Shown one piece after another: positions 25,832 through 37,060 of a stretch of DNA of 64,000 nt (positions are counted from its first letter, which is position 1; each line of letters begins with the position of its first letter). The stretch is from Chromobotia macracanthus (Eukaryota; Chordata; Actinopteri; Cypriniformes; Botiidae). The notes beneath the pieces are model-generated. The model had not been told where the DNA came from. It did not search any database and worked only from the letters and a program-made list of their open reading frames with translations. The stretch spans positions 5,324,001 through 5,388,000 of the forward strand of contig JAZGTH010000071.1 of assembly GCA_036877525.1 (NCBI GenBank), read 5' to 3'. A program made the position numbers and the translations under genes.

Positions 25832-28800
25832 ATGGCTGAATTATGCAAGAGATGTTGTCCCTATTGCCTGCCTGAAGAGGAGAGGACCGCCATCGCCATA
25901 AACTATAACATCAAACGAATGCTGGCGGAGCAGAATAAAAGAGAACGTAAAGAAATCAAAGTGCTTTTATTAGGTGAGTGACTGTAGTATTTCTTCTTCC
26001 AGTAATGAAACTAAAGGTGTATTAAATGTTGAATCCTGGAGGAAATACGCAGCAGGTTGTAAATGTTATCATGGGGTCTGTATAAGATACTCAAGATGAT
26101 CTTTGAAGTGGCCACCAGTATATATAGGGTCAATTCTCCTCATGTTCACACTTAGTAGTGTGAACAACCACAAAGTGTCCAAATACCTTTCATTTGTATC
26201 TAACACAATATTTTCAAATAAAGCATCAGAATGCAGTAAACAAAGATTTCTGATTACATACAATGTAGAAAAATTACCAGTCACACCTAATAAAATCTCA
26301 CAATAAAATCTCAATTGTTTAGCACCTTTCTTAACAGGTCAGATAACATTCCACTGTGAATATTGGTAATTAACTTTATAGAGCAGTAAGGTTAAGCACT
26401 ATAAGCATATTTATTTTCAGTTCGTCTAACCATTTCCAGTTTACACATGTTCAGTGTGTGAATATGTGATAGATTATTTTGCTTTCGTTTAGGCACTGGA
26501 GAAAGTGGAAAGACGACATTTATGAAGCAAATGAGGATTATTCATGGACACGATTTCTTAGAACATGAGAGGCGTGACTACACAAAACTGGTTTTCCAGA
26601 ATATCTTCACCGCTATGAGGGCAATGACACAGGCTATGTCTGCCCTGAAGATTCCCTACGTCAACCCACTAAATGAGGTGACCAAGACTAAGGGTCACAG
26701 TGTGTTTTAAATTTTGGTGCCCCAATAGTTTTGCAGTGCTTAATGAGTGGTTTCATAATTTTCATCTATATATCTGCTTCTATTTAGGAAACATTGGAAC
26801 TGTAAAATATAGGTGTTTTCATTTGGTTTCCGTAGACATATGCCCAGTTTTTCCAGCATCTTGAGAATAATGATATACATCAGATAACACAGTTACCAAA
26901 AGATTACGTAGAGGCTATCCGCCAACTTTGGGATGACCAGGGCTTCACAATCTGCTACAAACAACGTGGAAAATATCACCTCTTAGACTCCACTGCTTAG
27001 TAAGTATGTTGAGCACTCTTTGTTAAGTTTGGAATGTTTGGAAGTTCAAACAGCATTATAATATTTGTTTGTCCTTGATAAATTCAAAAGTTTTATTAAG
27101 AACTTGGACCGCATCGCAGCTGAAGCCTATGTCCCAACAGATCAAGATATTCTCCAGGTCCGATTCCCCACAACCGGGATCACAGACCACTGCTTCAGTT
27201 TGGAGAACATCACCTTAAGGTACGACATTAACCGTATAAGGACGTTTTTAAAGAAACAGTGCACCCAAAAATATAAAATTCTGTTATTTTTTCATCACAG
27301 AAAAGATAAAAAGAAAGGAAGATGCCTGTTAAGAATCCCTCGTAATTCTGCTTCTTTCAAACTACATATATTGGCATAACAAGACTTAGTAGTAGAGCCT
27401 TTAGTATAGACAATGGCGACAGTACTTATATTGGCCATATTAAGCCTGTTGGTAAAAACTCTGCAAGTGTACATGGTTTTTATATTATTCTGGTTACTGG
27501 GCTCTTAGAGGCTAGTTTGATAATGCTTAATGTTAATTTTAACACTATTAAAAAGTGGGATTCTTTTTTTACTTCTTTTTTAATTCATGCAGTCTGATTT
27601 AGAAGTCTTGAACATCAGTTCTATTGATTGGTAGGCTCTGATGAAACATTTCTCTGATGTTTGATTACAAAGAATGAATGATCAATTCTATCTACAATTT
27701 GGCACACCAACTACCCCCCCCCCAGTCTGCGAACCACTGGATTAGAAACATTATTTGTAATTAAATCAACACCAAAGTTAACAACATTGTCTCTGTTTCC
27801 AGGATTGTAGATGTCGGGGGACAAAAGGGCCAGAGAAAAAAATGGATCAATTGTTTCGAGAATGTGACATCAGTCATATTTTTAGCCTCCCTCAGCGAGT
27901 ATGACCAGGTTCTGGAGGAAAACAACAAGGATGTAGGTTGCTTTCCTCTCACAGTGGCATTGGTCAGTGTGGCCTTGCTTTGAGTGGGTAAATGCCTTTA
28001 ACCTGCAGTATAATTTCTGTATGGACTGCGTGGATCATACCATTGAACCATTGAACCAGTGCATTACATATAATGAAAATAAAGAGGGACTGTGGATGAC
28101 ATGCTTCAGATTTAATTTAAAGAGAGAAATTTAAAAAGTCAAATAATAGCTTTGTTTGAAATAACATTTGTTCACCTAAAATCTTAAGAAAACTTAGCTA
28201 GTTGTCAGACATTTGTTTGAGATCAATAAATCAGTTCCATTAAACTGATATGGTTTGTTAACAAATCAGATCTCAGTGATCCAGTCACAGTGGGTAACAG
28301 ATCAATGGAGTGGATTTCTTCAGTGAATAACTTTTAGGTGAACTATTACTTTAAACTTCTGTGTGTCCTTTCTCTCTCTGGCTGCAGAATCGCATGCAAG
28401 AGAGCTTGTCTCTCTACTACACAATCATCCACTCAAACTGGTTTTGCAATTCGTCTGTCATCCTCTTCCTGAACAAAAGAGACGTTCTGGCGGAGAAGAT
28501 TCAGTTCTCTGATCTGAGAGCATATTTCCCTGACTTCAAAGGTAGTGTGTTTATTTGTAGCCTAAATAAAATGTTGTTATGCTTTACACCTGGTATCAAG
28601 AAATACCAAGGAATTCCAAGCAAGAAATACAATGGAATGTTACCCTTTCCCCATGTTACCTTTGTCGACTATGAAACACTCAGCTGTGATTCTGTGTTTG
28701 TCATTACTTTTGCTAACAGAACTATGAAATGCCTACAGTTTCTCATCTTTAACCAACAATATCAACATTTCCCTTCTTCTGTGTTCTGGTTCCATCTTAA

Positions 28801-29004
28801 GGCAAACGGCGAGACGCACAAGATGCCATGAAGTTCATCAGACAGTTATATCAACGAGAGGAAGTTTGTCGTGAGACAAAGAACATCAAAGAAGTCTACA
28901 GTCACTTCACCTGTGCCACAGACACTAGTAACATCAGGAGAGTTTTCACTAGTGTTAGAGACACTGTTTTCAAGAAGTCTTTGAAATATTTTATCTTTCA
29001 GTAG
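25832..29004 (+). CDS. gna15: G-protein alpha-15 class, tandem copy 1, 368 aa
   Basis: A Gq-class alpha subunit of the promiscuous G-alpha-15/16 branch, expected to activate phospholipase C-beta. Exons: 25832-25973, 26493-26677, 26836-26999, 27091-27219, 27803-27932, 28388-28541 and 28802-29004, total 1107 nt in frame. The N-terminus MAELCKRCCPYCLPEEE resembles the Cys-rich GNA15 start (RCCPWCL in human) and carries the likely palmitoylation Cys. Motifs are P-loop GTGESGKTT (48-56, Thr instead of the usual Ser), switch I VRFPTTG with Arg188, switch II DVGGQ with Gln214, NKRD (279-282) and TCATD (338-342). Exon 3 is 9 nt longer than in gna11. The C-terminus ends KYFIFQ, unlike any canonical Gq tail. 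Adjacency to gna11 matches human GNA11-GNA15. Zebrafish has numbered tandem gna15 genes; I cannot say which number this is. Confidence 0.92.
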
Positions 29005-29343
29005 CTCAAGAGATACTTTTGGACTAAAAGGTCTGAGGACCAACTATTAGTTTAAGGAAAGGTTTGTTTATCTTAAAAACAAACAGTGTTCCTGTAACTC
29101 AATTGGTATGGTGCTAGCAACAAAATGTGTACCTTGAATGAGATGTCTGCCAATGTATGAATGTAAATACATGATACACCACTAACAGACTGCTGTGAAA
29201 AAATAATGTAAATAATGTTGTGGCAGTCTCCACTAGTGGATTTACAAAAAACAAGTAATTAAAACATGTTTTACATTTGTTTAAACGTAATACACATATT
29301 GTTAATAATGATTATTTTATAGACATTGCAGCACAAACAATAA

Positions 29344-29349
29344 AATAAA
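29344..29349 (+). terminator. Probable polyadenylation signal of gna15 copy 1
   Basis: AATAAA lies about 340 bp after the stop codon. The second gna15 gene has the same signal in a homologous 3' flank (36378-36383), which supports its use in both. Confidence 0.6.
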
Positions 29350-29625
29350 CTTGTGGATATCTGCGTTCATTGCATCTACCTAATATCAGGTACATTTACT
29401 AGTAAAGATGAGTGCTTTTTTCTCTTGAAGTTTCATAAAATCAGCCAATCAGATTAGAGCTTGTTAGATTATGAAAGTGCAGAGCTATGTAGAATTATAA
29501 TTATAAATTATAATTGTCATAATTATAAATTATGAACAAAAATTTAAAAAGAAGAAGTAGGAAAAAGCTACTTTTCACTTTAAAATAAATTTAGGATATT
29601 AATATGTGTAAAAATATCTGTAGTT

Positions 29626-29920
29626 ACATGCTAAACCTGGAAGCATGTAGCAGCAGAGGGACCCATATTCTGTTCCAGCATGACAAAGATGTGTGTTCAG
29701 AGTGAGGACCATAAGAAACTGGTTCACTGAATCTTGTGTGGAAGAACTTGAATCCACAAAAATCAGACCTGAACCTTTTTGAACACCTTTGGAATGAACT
29801 GGAAAGACTGCAAGCCAGACCACACCAAAGGACAAATATACACAGGAATATGGATCACTTATGCAGCAATAAAATAAGTGACACAAAAATCAAAGTAACA
29901 GTCAATGACACTGGACGGTC
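29626..29920 (+). mobile_element. Tc1/mariner-like transposase relic, copy 1
   Basis: Translation gives a broken fragment with 'SDLNLFEHLWNELERLQARP', matching the conserved 'DLNPIEHLWDELERR' region around the last catalytic acidic residue of Tc1-like DDE transposases. There is no intact reading frame and no terminal repeats are visible. A nearly identical segment lies at 36790-37060 after the second gna15 gene, so it was copied together with the gene. Confidence 0.7.
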
Positions 29921-30010
29921 AAAAGTGTTTTTAAACTATTTGTGCTTTAAATACAGACTCCTACACACATATATTCCTATATTGACATTTAAATCTACTC
30001 TCTGTAATAC

Positions 30011-30022
<12 letters not shown>

Positions 30023-30070
<48 letters not shown>
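30023..30070. repeat. (AT)24 microsatellite
   Basis: A pure AT run just downstream of the transposase relic. Confidence 0.95.
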
Positions 30071-30072
<2 letters not shown>

Positions 30073-30089
30073 TCAAAACATTAACTGTG

Positions 30090-30315
30090 TTCTTTTCACT
30101 ATGGATTACTTTTATGATGGATGGATGCACTTTTTCTCTTTTTGAAGTTTCCAAATCTCGGGCACTGCTCACTGCCATTTTAAAGCTGGGAAGAGCCAGA
30201 ATATTATTTAATATAACTCCAGTTCTTCTGAAAGAAGAAAGTCACACCTATGATACCTTGATGATGAGTAATTTATGGGCTTTCTTCATTTTTGGGTGGA
30301 GTGCTCCTTTAAATG
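30090..30315 (-). mobile_element. Interspersed repeat, inverted partner of 33218-33440
   Basis: This block is the reverse complement of 33218-33440 over about 220 bp (for example 'tcgggcactgctcactgcca' here against 'tggcagtgaatagtgcccga' there). It ends with a 'ggtggagtgctcctttaa' terminal motif. It is probably a member of the same broad MITE class. The two copies lie about 3 kb apart in opposite orientation, on either side of the first exons of gna15 copy 2. Confidence 0.7.
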
Positions 30316-30522
30316 AAAAGTACCTGCCATGGCGCTCCCACTGTCACATTCGTGCTCTCCATGGGGAAATAATGAATAATTTCTGGAAAAATATGATATT
30401 ACATTATATAAAAACATTGATTACAGACAGAAAGATCTTAGCAACGTCAGACATTATTAAACGAACAAGACACCACACTTATTTTATCTATGAATGGGGG
30501 AAACGTTGTGAGGTACCGGACG

Positions 30523-30532
30523 GCGCATGCGC
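30523..30532. promoter_or_regulatory. NRF1-type palindromic site upstream of gna15 copy 2
   Basis: The palindrome GCGCATGCGC, core of the NRF1 binding site, lies 359 bp before the start codon of the second gna15 gene in otherwise CpG-poor sequence. This is a plausible TATA-less promoter element. Confidence 0.45.
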
Positions 30533-30890
30533 AGTACCTGAAGTTCTGGAAAAACTTTTAATAGTGCAATTTGAGCTTAAGAAATAGTATTAGTGGTACA
30601 GTTGATAACAGGTTTAATTGGAAATATATTATCCTATTGTGATCTTAGGCAACCCTGTAGTCTTTACAGGCAAAACCTGTGTATCTCGTTTGTTATTAAC
30701 CAAGTCATATAGATGGTAAGTAAGGGCAAGTACAGTTAGCGTTAGCTCCGTTAATTACCCCGACACACATGTGACAGCTAGCAGAGCAAGATCGGGTTAA
30801 ACGTCCGCGTTTTTTGTTAAAACATTTTATGTCCGCATTTGTTGGAAACGTCTCTGGGGAAACTCTCACAGAAAGAGGCTGTTTAAGAAA

Positions 30891-33800
30891 ATGACAAACG
30901 CGAGTGAGTATTTCAACGCGTTTTTGTTGCAACCTGCAGCGTTATTAACGCGTTTGTGTTTGAGAAATGTGTGTAAATGACGCTTCAAATGGACGTGACC
31001 TTCCGTCTTCTCATTCATGGGGAGGATTGTGAAACATGCTTGAGAAAACCAACATCAAAATCCATAATAATAGGTTATAACCTGGATGTTTTCATATGAC
31101 TGTGATGTTTGGATGATTTTGTGAAATTTGAACACAATTGTTTTCTATATGCGTCACACCGACCACTCGCGTCCGATGGGCGATGCCTGCCTACTTTGGC
31201 GCTACAGTATTAAATATTACATTAAGTACTTCGATCTGTATCCATCTGCATTAGATTTACATTAGAAAAGGACTTAATAAGAGCTTTCAAACTATTTTTT
31301 TCTTTCCTGTAGGGAAGAAGGGCTGCTGGAGATGGTGCTACACGACGTGCCTCTGTTGCTGGTCTGAGGAGAGGAGAGCCATCGCTGCACACGATGACAT
31401 TGAACGCACCCTGCTGGAGCAGCGGAAAAGAGATCGCCGAGAAGTAAAAAGTCTTTTATTAGGTGAGATCTTTCATTCAGAAATACTTAAAATACTTCTG
31501 CTTTCCAATGTGAAGAAATGATAGATTTAAATCAGGACTGCATTCAAGGAGATGCGATCTTTGCCAAGGAGTTAACCATTATTTGACTTGTGGAGTCAAC
31601 TTGCATATTCAAGTTTTCTTATGTGATTTCAGCCATCATCAGCTTTTATAAGAGCAAACTGCAAGTTATACTGGAGATGATTGTCTCCAGTAATTAAGTA
31701 TTAATTACTGTATATTTATTTCATTTTTTTTATTTACGATATTTGTAAATGTTAAGTTGGTATGTCTAAAGTGTGTGATCTGATGTCTCACATTCTTCAC
31801 AAATAGTAACAAATAAGATCGGGACACGGCGTCTGGATTTCTGATGTTTCGTGATGATGTTACAAAGCAATTGATTTCAGCGCATGTTTTATTCCTGTTA
31901 AGTATTTTGTGATTGTTTGTTTGTCAAATATGTGCCATTTGAAAAACAGTGATTAAACCAAGGACTGCTGCGTCACCAACAACTTGACATATGTGTATCA
32001 ATTGCAAAAGCAAAACAGAAATAGTTTCAGACAGTAAACAATATCAGTGCAAATGTGTAGGAAAAGCAGAGGAAGTCTTCCATGGTGGCTGACACCTCAA
32101 GTTTAGAAATATCCAAACATGCTAGGTGACATGCTTCTGCTACCCAAGATTAAAGTCTCTTTTTTTTTACTTTTGTGGCCTCTGTTAACAACACAGGTGA
32201 CATTTCATTGCAAAACAGTTTTTGACATTCCTGACATATTTTTAATGAACTGTTTTCTAACTGTTAAATTTAGGCACAGCAGAAAGTGGGAAGACGACTT
32301 TCATTAAACAGATGAGGATAATTCACGAAGAAGGTTTCTCGGAGGAAGACAGGCGTGCGTATGCCAAAATGGTTTTCCAGAATATCTTCACAGCTATGAA
32401 GGCATTGACAGGAGCAATGACCACCCTGAAGATTGCTTATGCCAATCCACAGAATGAGGTGATCAGCCAGAATGTGAAACATCTCTGATGATTCAAGGAG
32501 GTTGCGATTCAATCCCTTACAATGTAGTTCAAATTATTTTTTTGCTTTAATACTCTAGCTTTGGTCTTTTGGATGTGCAATACTATTTACACGAGAGGCT
32601 CAGATACAGTAACTGCTGTTTTTAATAATCTCATCCTCATATTCTTGGAAATCCCAGCCGTTTCTCAAACTATACAGCAATTTGAAGAATTGTATATCCA
32701 AATGACGTTTTTATAAACCAACTTGAAATGTTCCCTTTTATATCTTCAGATGTATGGCAAACAGTTTCAGGAAGTGGAAATAAATCAGATGACACATCTG
32801 AGCAGAATGTATGTTGAAGCTATTCAGCGACTTTGGGCTGATGAAGGTATCAAAATGTGTTACCATCGTCGTGGAGAGTACCAGCTATTGGATTCTACAG
32901 AATAGTAAGTATGTTTAACATGTAAGAAATAATGTTGCTGATCATTATTGCTAATTATAAAAGTGACAGTATCGGTCCTTGATGCTGATTGGTCAATAAC
33001 TTGACTGGTCTATTTACGAAAACACAGGTAGGTTTTTTTTCACTGATCTACTTTAAGTATAACTACACAGAATCCATAACTGATAGTTATTTAAGTGGTG
33101 TTGTAATGCAATATTAACATCAGAAACTGTATCCTTCAATGTAATAATAGCACTCCATAATCTGACTTTAAAACTATTTTTTAAAAATGCTAATTTTGTT
33201 ATGTGGAAACTATTTTTTAAAGGAATAGTCCACTCAAAATTTAAAATTAGCCCATAAATGACTCCCCCTTCAAGGCGTCCTAGGTATATATGACTTTCTT
33301 CCTCAGCAAAACAGAATCAGAGCTATATTAAATAATATCCTGGCTCTTCCCAGATTTATAATGGCAGTGAATAGTGCCCGAGATTTTGAAGCTCCAAAAA
33401 GCACATCCATCCATCATAGAAGTAATCCATACAACTCTAGTGGGTTAATAAATGTCTTCTGAAGCAAAATAATACATTTGTGAAAGGAAAACAATATTTT
33501 GAGCTTATTTAGCAATCAATACATCACTTTTGAATGTAAACGTATGCATGTACAGCAAACATGGTGGCATGCCGGCTCCACGTCAATAACTTTCATTGGT
33601 CACTGCAGTCTTGAGATATGCAAGAACCAGTTCTCATTCTTTCAGTGAATTTACTCCGTAAAAACCAATAAGACACACAAAGTTATTCTCTATTGTGAAA
33701 ATAGCCACAACATTGCACATCATGCAATGTGAAATCTATAAACATCCAAATAGTACCATAAGAGCCAGACGGTTTTGGACAAGCATACATGTTCCATGTC

Positions 33801-36020
33801 AACATTGTGGTGAAACATGCAACCTTTCTGTTGGCTTTCAGTGACAACCCCAGCTAATTTGGGGTTTCGTTTGGGCAAACTGTTTTCTTAGGCTCAAGAA
33901 TTGATTTAAAAGATTGGTTTAATGAATATCCTTGTCTTTTACAACTCTTTAACTATGAAAGTGAATGGATTGAGGATGTAAGGTCAAGTGTCCACCCTGT
34001 CAGACAGACTACATGGGACAAACACCCCATAAAATCCCTTCATGTGGAATTCTGTAGAACATTCCAAGACTTCAAAACAGAACCACATGCATGTAGGCCA
34101 GAATTATACTGATTTCTGTTAATCATACATGAAAAATAATCTCTAAAATTCTGAACTTAAACATTCTTCCCCTTAAACACACTCCAATATACTGCAGACA
34201 CAGGCAAACATGACTTCCACAGAAACATAAAGGACATAAAGGGCAGAACATAAAGAGTCTGCGTTCACTGCGACACTGAAAAGGTTGGGACAAAGGCACA
34301 CTATCTTCTTTACTGTCATAAATTTAGAGACATTAAGAGAGTAATACTTTTAAACTCTCAGACATCTTGGTTTTGGGTGAACTATCACTTGGCATGAATT
34401 GATGTACGTAATGAATGCTTGTTTTTTAGCTATGTGACAAATTTGGACCGTATTGCGGCTGAAGACTATGTCCCCACAAACCAGGATGTGCTCAGAGTCC
34501 GATTTTCCACCACAGGGATCAACGACTGTTCCTTCAGCACAATGGAGGTCATCTACAGGTACAGTAACTAGCATGCTAGCAGCTATTGTTCAGACAGGAG
34601 TTCACAGCATGTTACTATGAAAATTACATTGATAATTGGTAATCGGAGATGACGTTTCATCAAGTGTAAACACAGAACATATCGTCCACGGGAACTGTCA
34701 CCTGACATTTATGTCTTCATCATCTGATATGTCCAGTTTGTTTGCTCATGTTATTAGCAAAAGATCTGAAGTGAAATAGGGAAATAGCCTAATTTAGCCT
34801 TAGATTTTAGCCTAAAAATTGGAGATACATCAACTATAGACACTAGAATAGAGAAATGAGCCCCTCAGACACAATTTGTTTTTACAAATTCAACACCAGT
34901 GTCAACAATGTCTCTTCTTCCAGGTTTATAGATGTTGGGGGACAAAGGGGCCTGAGAAGAAAATGGATCAGTTGTTTTGGGAATGTGAAAGCAGTCATAT
35001 TTTTTGCCTCCCTCAGCGAGTATGACCAGGTTCTGGTGGAAGACCACAAGACAGTAGGTTTCTCTGCCTCTCTCACAGTAGCATTGGTCAGTGTGGGCCT
35101 GCCCTTAGACCTGCAGTATAATTTCTGTATGGACTGCATGCATCATAGTCACTGAACAAACTGTTCAAACCAGTCCTCAAGTCTGAGGCTAAAACCAGGC
35201 TAATTCCATCAGCAAAAGACTCAATAGTGTGGTGACCTCTGGTGGTAGTACAAAAAATTGCAGACAATCTTCTGAATTCATACAATAGGAAAAACAGACT
35301 GAAATTTAAGTTTACCTTAAATCTTGACTAGAGCACTCTAGCTCTTCTTGGCATGTTCTTGAGAAAACCTTTGCATGTCAGATGCAAGTTTTTTTGTCAG
35401 ATCATACCAGTTCCAATAAACTGACCTTGGCTTCATTTCTCCAAAGCATTGTGAGCTTGAGTTAACCGTAGAGATCTTTGGTGTCAATTGGTGGTACGCT
35501 AAGTGAGTCATTTTTAGGTGAACTACTTCTTTCAACTTTTTTTAGTTAATTACAAACTTCTGTGTATTCTTCCTCACTCTTGCTACAGAGTCGCATGCAA
35601 GAGAGCTTGTCTCTCTACTACACAATCATCCACTCACACTGGTTTGGCAATTCGTCTGTCATCCTCTTCCTAAACAAAAGCGACATCCTGGCGGAGAAGA
35701 TTCAGTTCTCTGATCTGAGAGCATATTTCCCTGACTTCAAAGGTAGTGTGTTTATCTGTAACCTAAACAGAATGTTGCTCTGCAATAATACCAAAATCTG
35801 TGTTCTGGTTCCATCTTCAGGCAAACAGCAAGATGCACAAGATGCCATGCTGTTCATCAGACAGTTATATCAACAAGAGGAAGTCTGTCGTGAGACAAAG
35901 AACATCAAAGAAGCCTACAGTCACTTCACCTGCGCCACAGATACTAGTAACATCAGGAGAGTGTTCAGTGATTTGAGAGAGGTCTTGAGAGAAAAGTGTT
36001 TACAGTACACCATTAACTGA
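30891..36020 (+). CDS. gna15: G-protein alpha-15 class, tandem copy 2, 371 aa, atypical
   Basis: Second gna15-class alpha subunit. Exons: 30891-30903, 31313-31462, 32274-32458, 32750-32904, 34430-34558, 34924-35053, 35589-35742 and 35821-36020, total 1116 nt in frame. The first 13 coding bases sit in a separate exon (donor GTGAGTAT). The conserved N-terminal exon starts at an acceptor without its own Met, so the start is inferred. No other in-frame ATG lies between the upstream stop (30798) and 30891. The N-terminus is very Cys-rich (Cys 9, 13, 17, 19, 20). Oddities: P-loop GTAESGKTT with Ala57 for Gly, switch I VRFSTTG with Ser194 for the usual Pro, and CFGNV instead of CFENV in switch II. 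Catalytic Arg192 and Gln218, NKSD (283-286) and TCATD are kept. The tail ends LQYTIN. It is probably expressed, but its nucleotide handling and receptor coupling may be altered. Confidence 0.87.
33218..33440 (+). mobile_element. Interspersed repeat in gna15 copy 2 intron
   Basis: It begins 'ttaaaggaatagtccactca' and is the inverted partner of 30090-30315. It lies in the intron before the switch I exon of gna15 copy 2. Sequence after 33440 up to about 33600 may belong to the same or a nested element. Confidence 0.65.
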
Positions 36021-36377
36021 GTATCCCAAGAGATACTTTATGACTAAAAAGTTAAAGGATCAACCATTAGTTTAGGGACAGGTTTGTTTATCTTGAAATT
36101 ATACTGTGTTCCTGTAAGAATCAAGGGATTGATTCTCAGGGAACTCTGGGAAACTGATGAAAATGTGTCTCTTGAATGTGACGTCTGCCAATGTATGAAT
36201 GTAAGTACATGATACACCAGTAAGAAACTGCTGTGAAAAATCATTTTAATGTTTTTGCAGTCTCCACTAATGATTTTACGGAAACCACTTAACAATAATA
36301 AAAAATATAGATTTAAAATTTTTGTCCAGATATTGTAAATAATGTTTGTTTTATAGACATGGTAACACAGACATTAA

Positions 36378-36383
36378 AATAAA
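36378..36383 (+). terminator. Probable polyadenylation signal of gna15 copy 2
   Basis: AATAAA about 360 bp after the stop, at the position homologous to the signal of copy 1, followed in both by 'cttgtggatatctgc'. Confidence 0.6.
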
Positions 36384-36789
36384 CCTTGTGGATATCTGCT
36401 AAGTGCTCACTCAATCTGCCTAATATCTGGTACGTTTACTGGTAAACGCAATGTTGCTTCCAGGCTTATTCTCTTGAAGTTTCATAGTCAGCTTGCCAAA
36501 GTACATTAGAGCTTGCCAAAAACGTGTATAAAAGTGAAAGTGTAAAGTCATGCAGAACAATATTCCATTAAGTAGAAGGAATGGTTTTATGTTGAAATGT
36601 TTTTTTTTATAAGATTTCAATAACGTACTTCTGTATGCTCATTAGCTGAGTAAATGTTTGTTATTAGGAGAATCCTTAAATGTAATAATTGTTTTTATAT
36701 TTTTGTTTATACTTAAAGAAATAGAAAAAGGCTAGTTTTCATTTTAAAACAAATTTAGGATATTAAGCTATGTAAAAAAAGTATATTTA

Positions 36790-37060
36790 CATGCTAAACC
36801 TGGAAGCATGTAGCAGCAGAGGGACCCATATTCTGTTCCATGATGAAAAAAGATCTTGTGTTCAGAGTGAGGACCATAAGAAACTAGTTCACTGAAATCA
36901 GACCTGAACCTTTTTGAACACCTTTGGAATGAACTGGAAAGACTGCAAGCCAGACCACACCAAAGGACAAATATACACAGGAATATGGATCACTTATGCA
37001 GCAATAAAATAAGTGATACAAAAATCTAAGTAACAATCGATGTGTCACTGGACGGTCATT
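36790..37060 (+). mobile_element. Tc1/mariner-like transposase relic, copy 2
   Basis: Nearly identical to 29626-29920, from 'atgctaaacctggaagcatg' to 'cactggacggtca', but lacking a stretch of about 28 bp present in copy 1. It marks the downstream end of the duplicated or converted gna15 segment. Confidence 0.75.

Noticed and set aside
29736..30587. Longest open frame in the window, 283 codons, plus strand
   Set aside because: It runs through the Tc1-like relic, an AT microsatellite and an inverted interspersed repeat. The only protein-like part is the decayed transposase fragment, and no splice or promoter context supports a gene.
30891..36020. Idea that gna15 copy 2 is a pseudogene
   Set aside because: All eight exons join in frame with intact splice sites and no stop, and most nucleotide-binding motifs are kept; the unusual residues are substitutions, not breaks.
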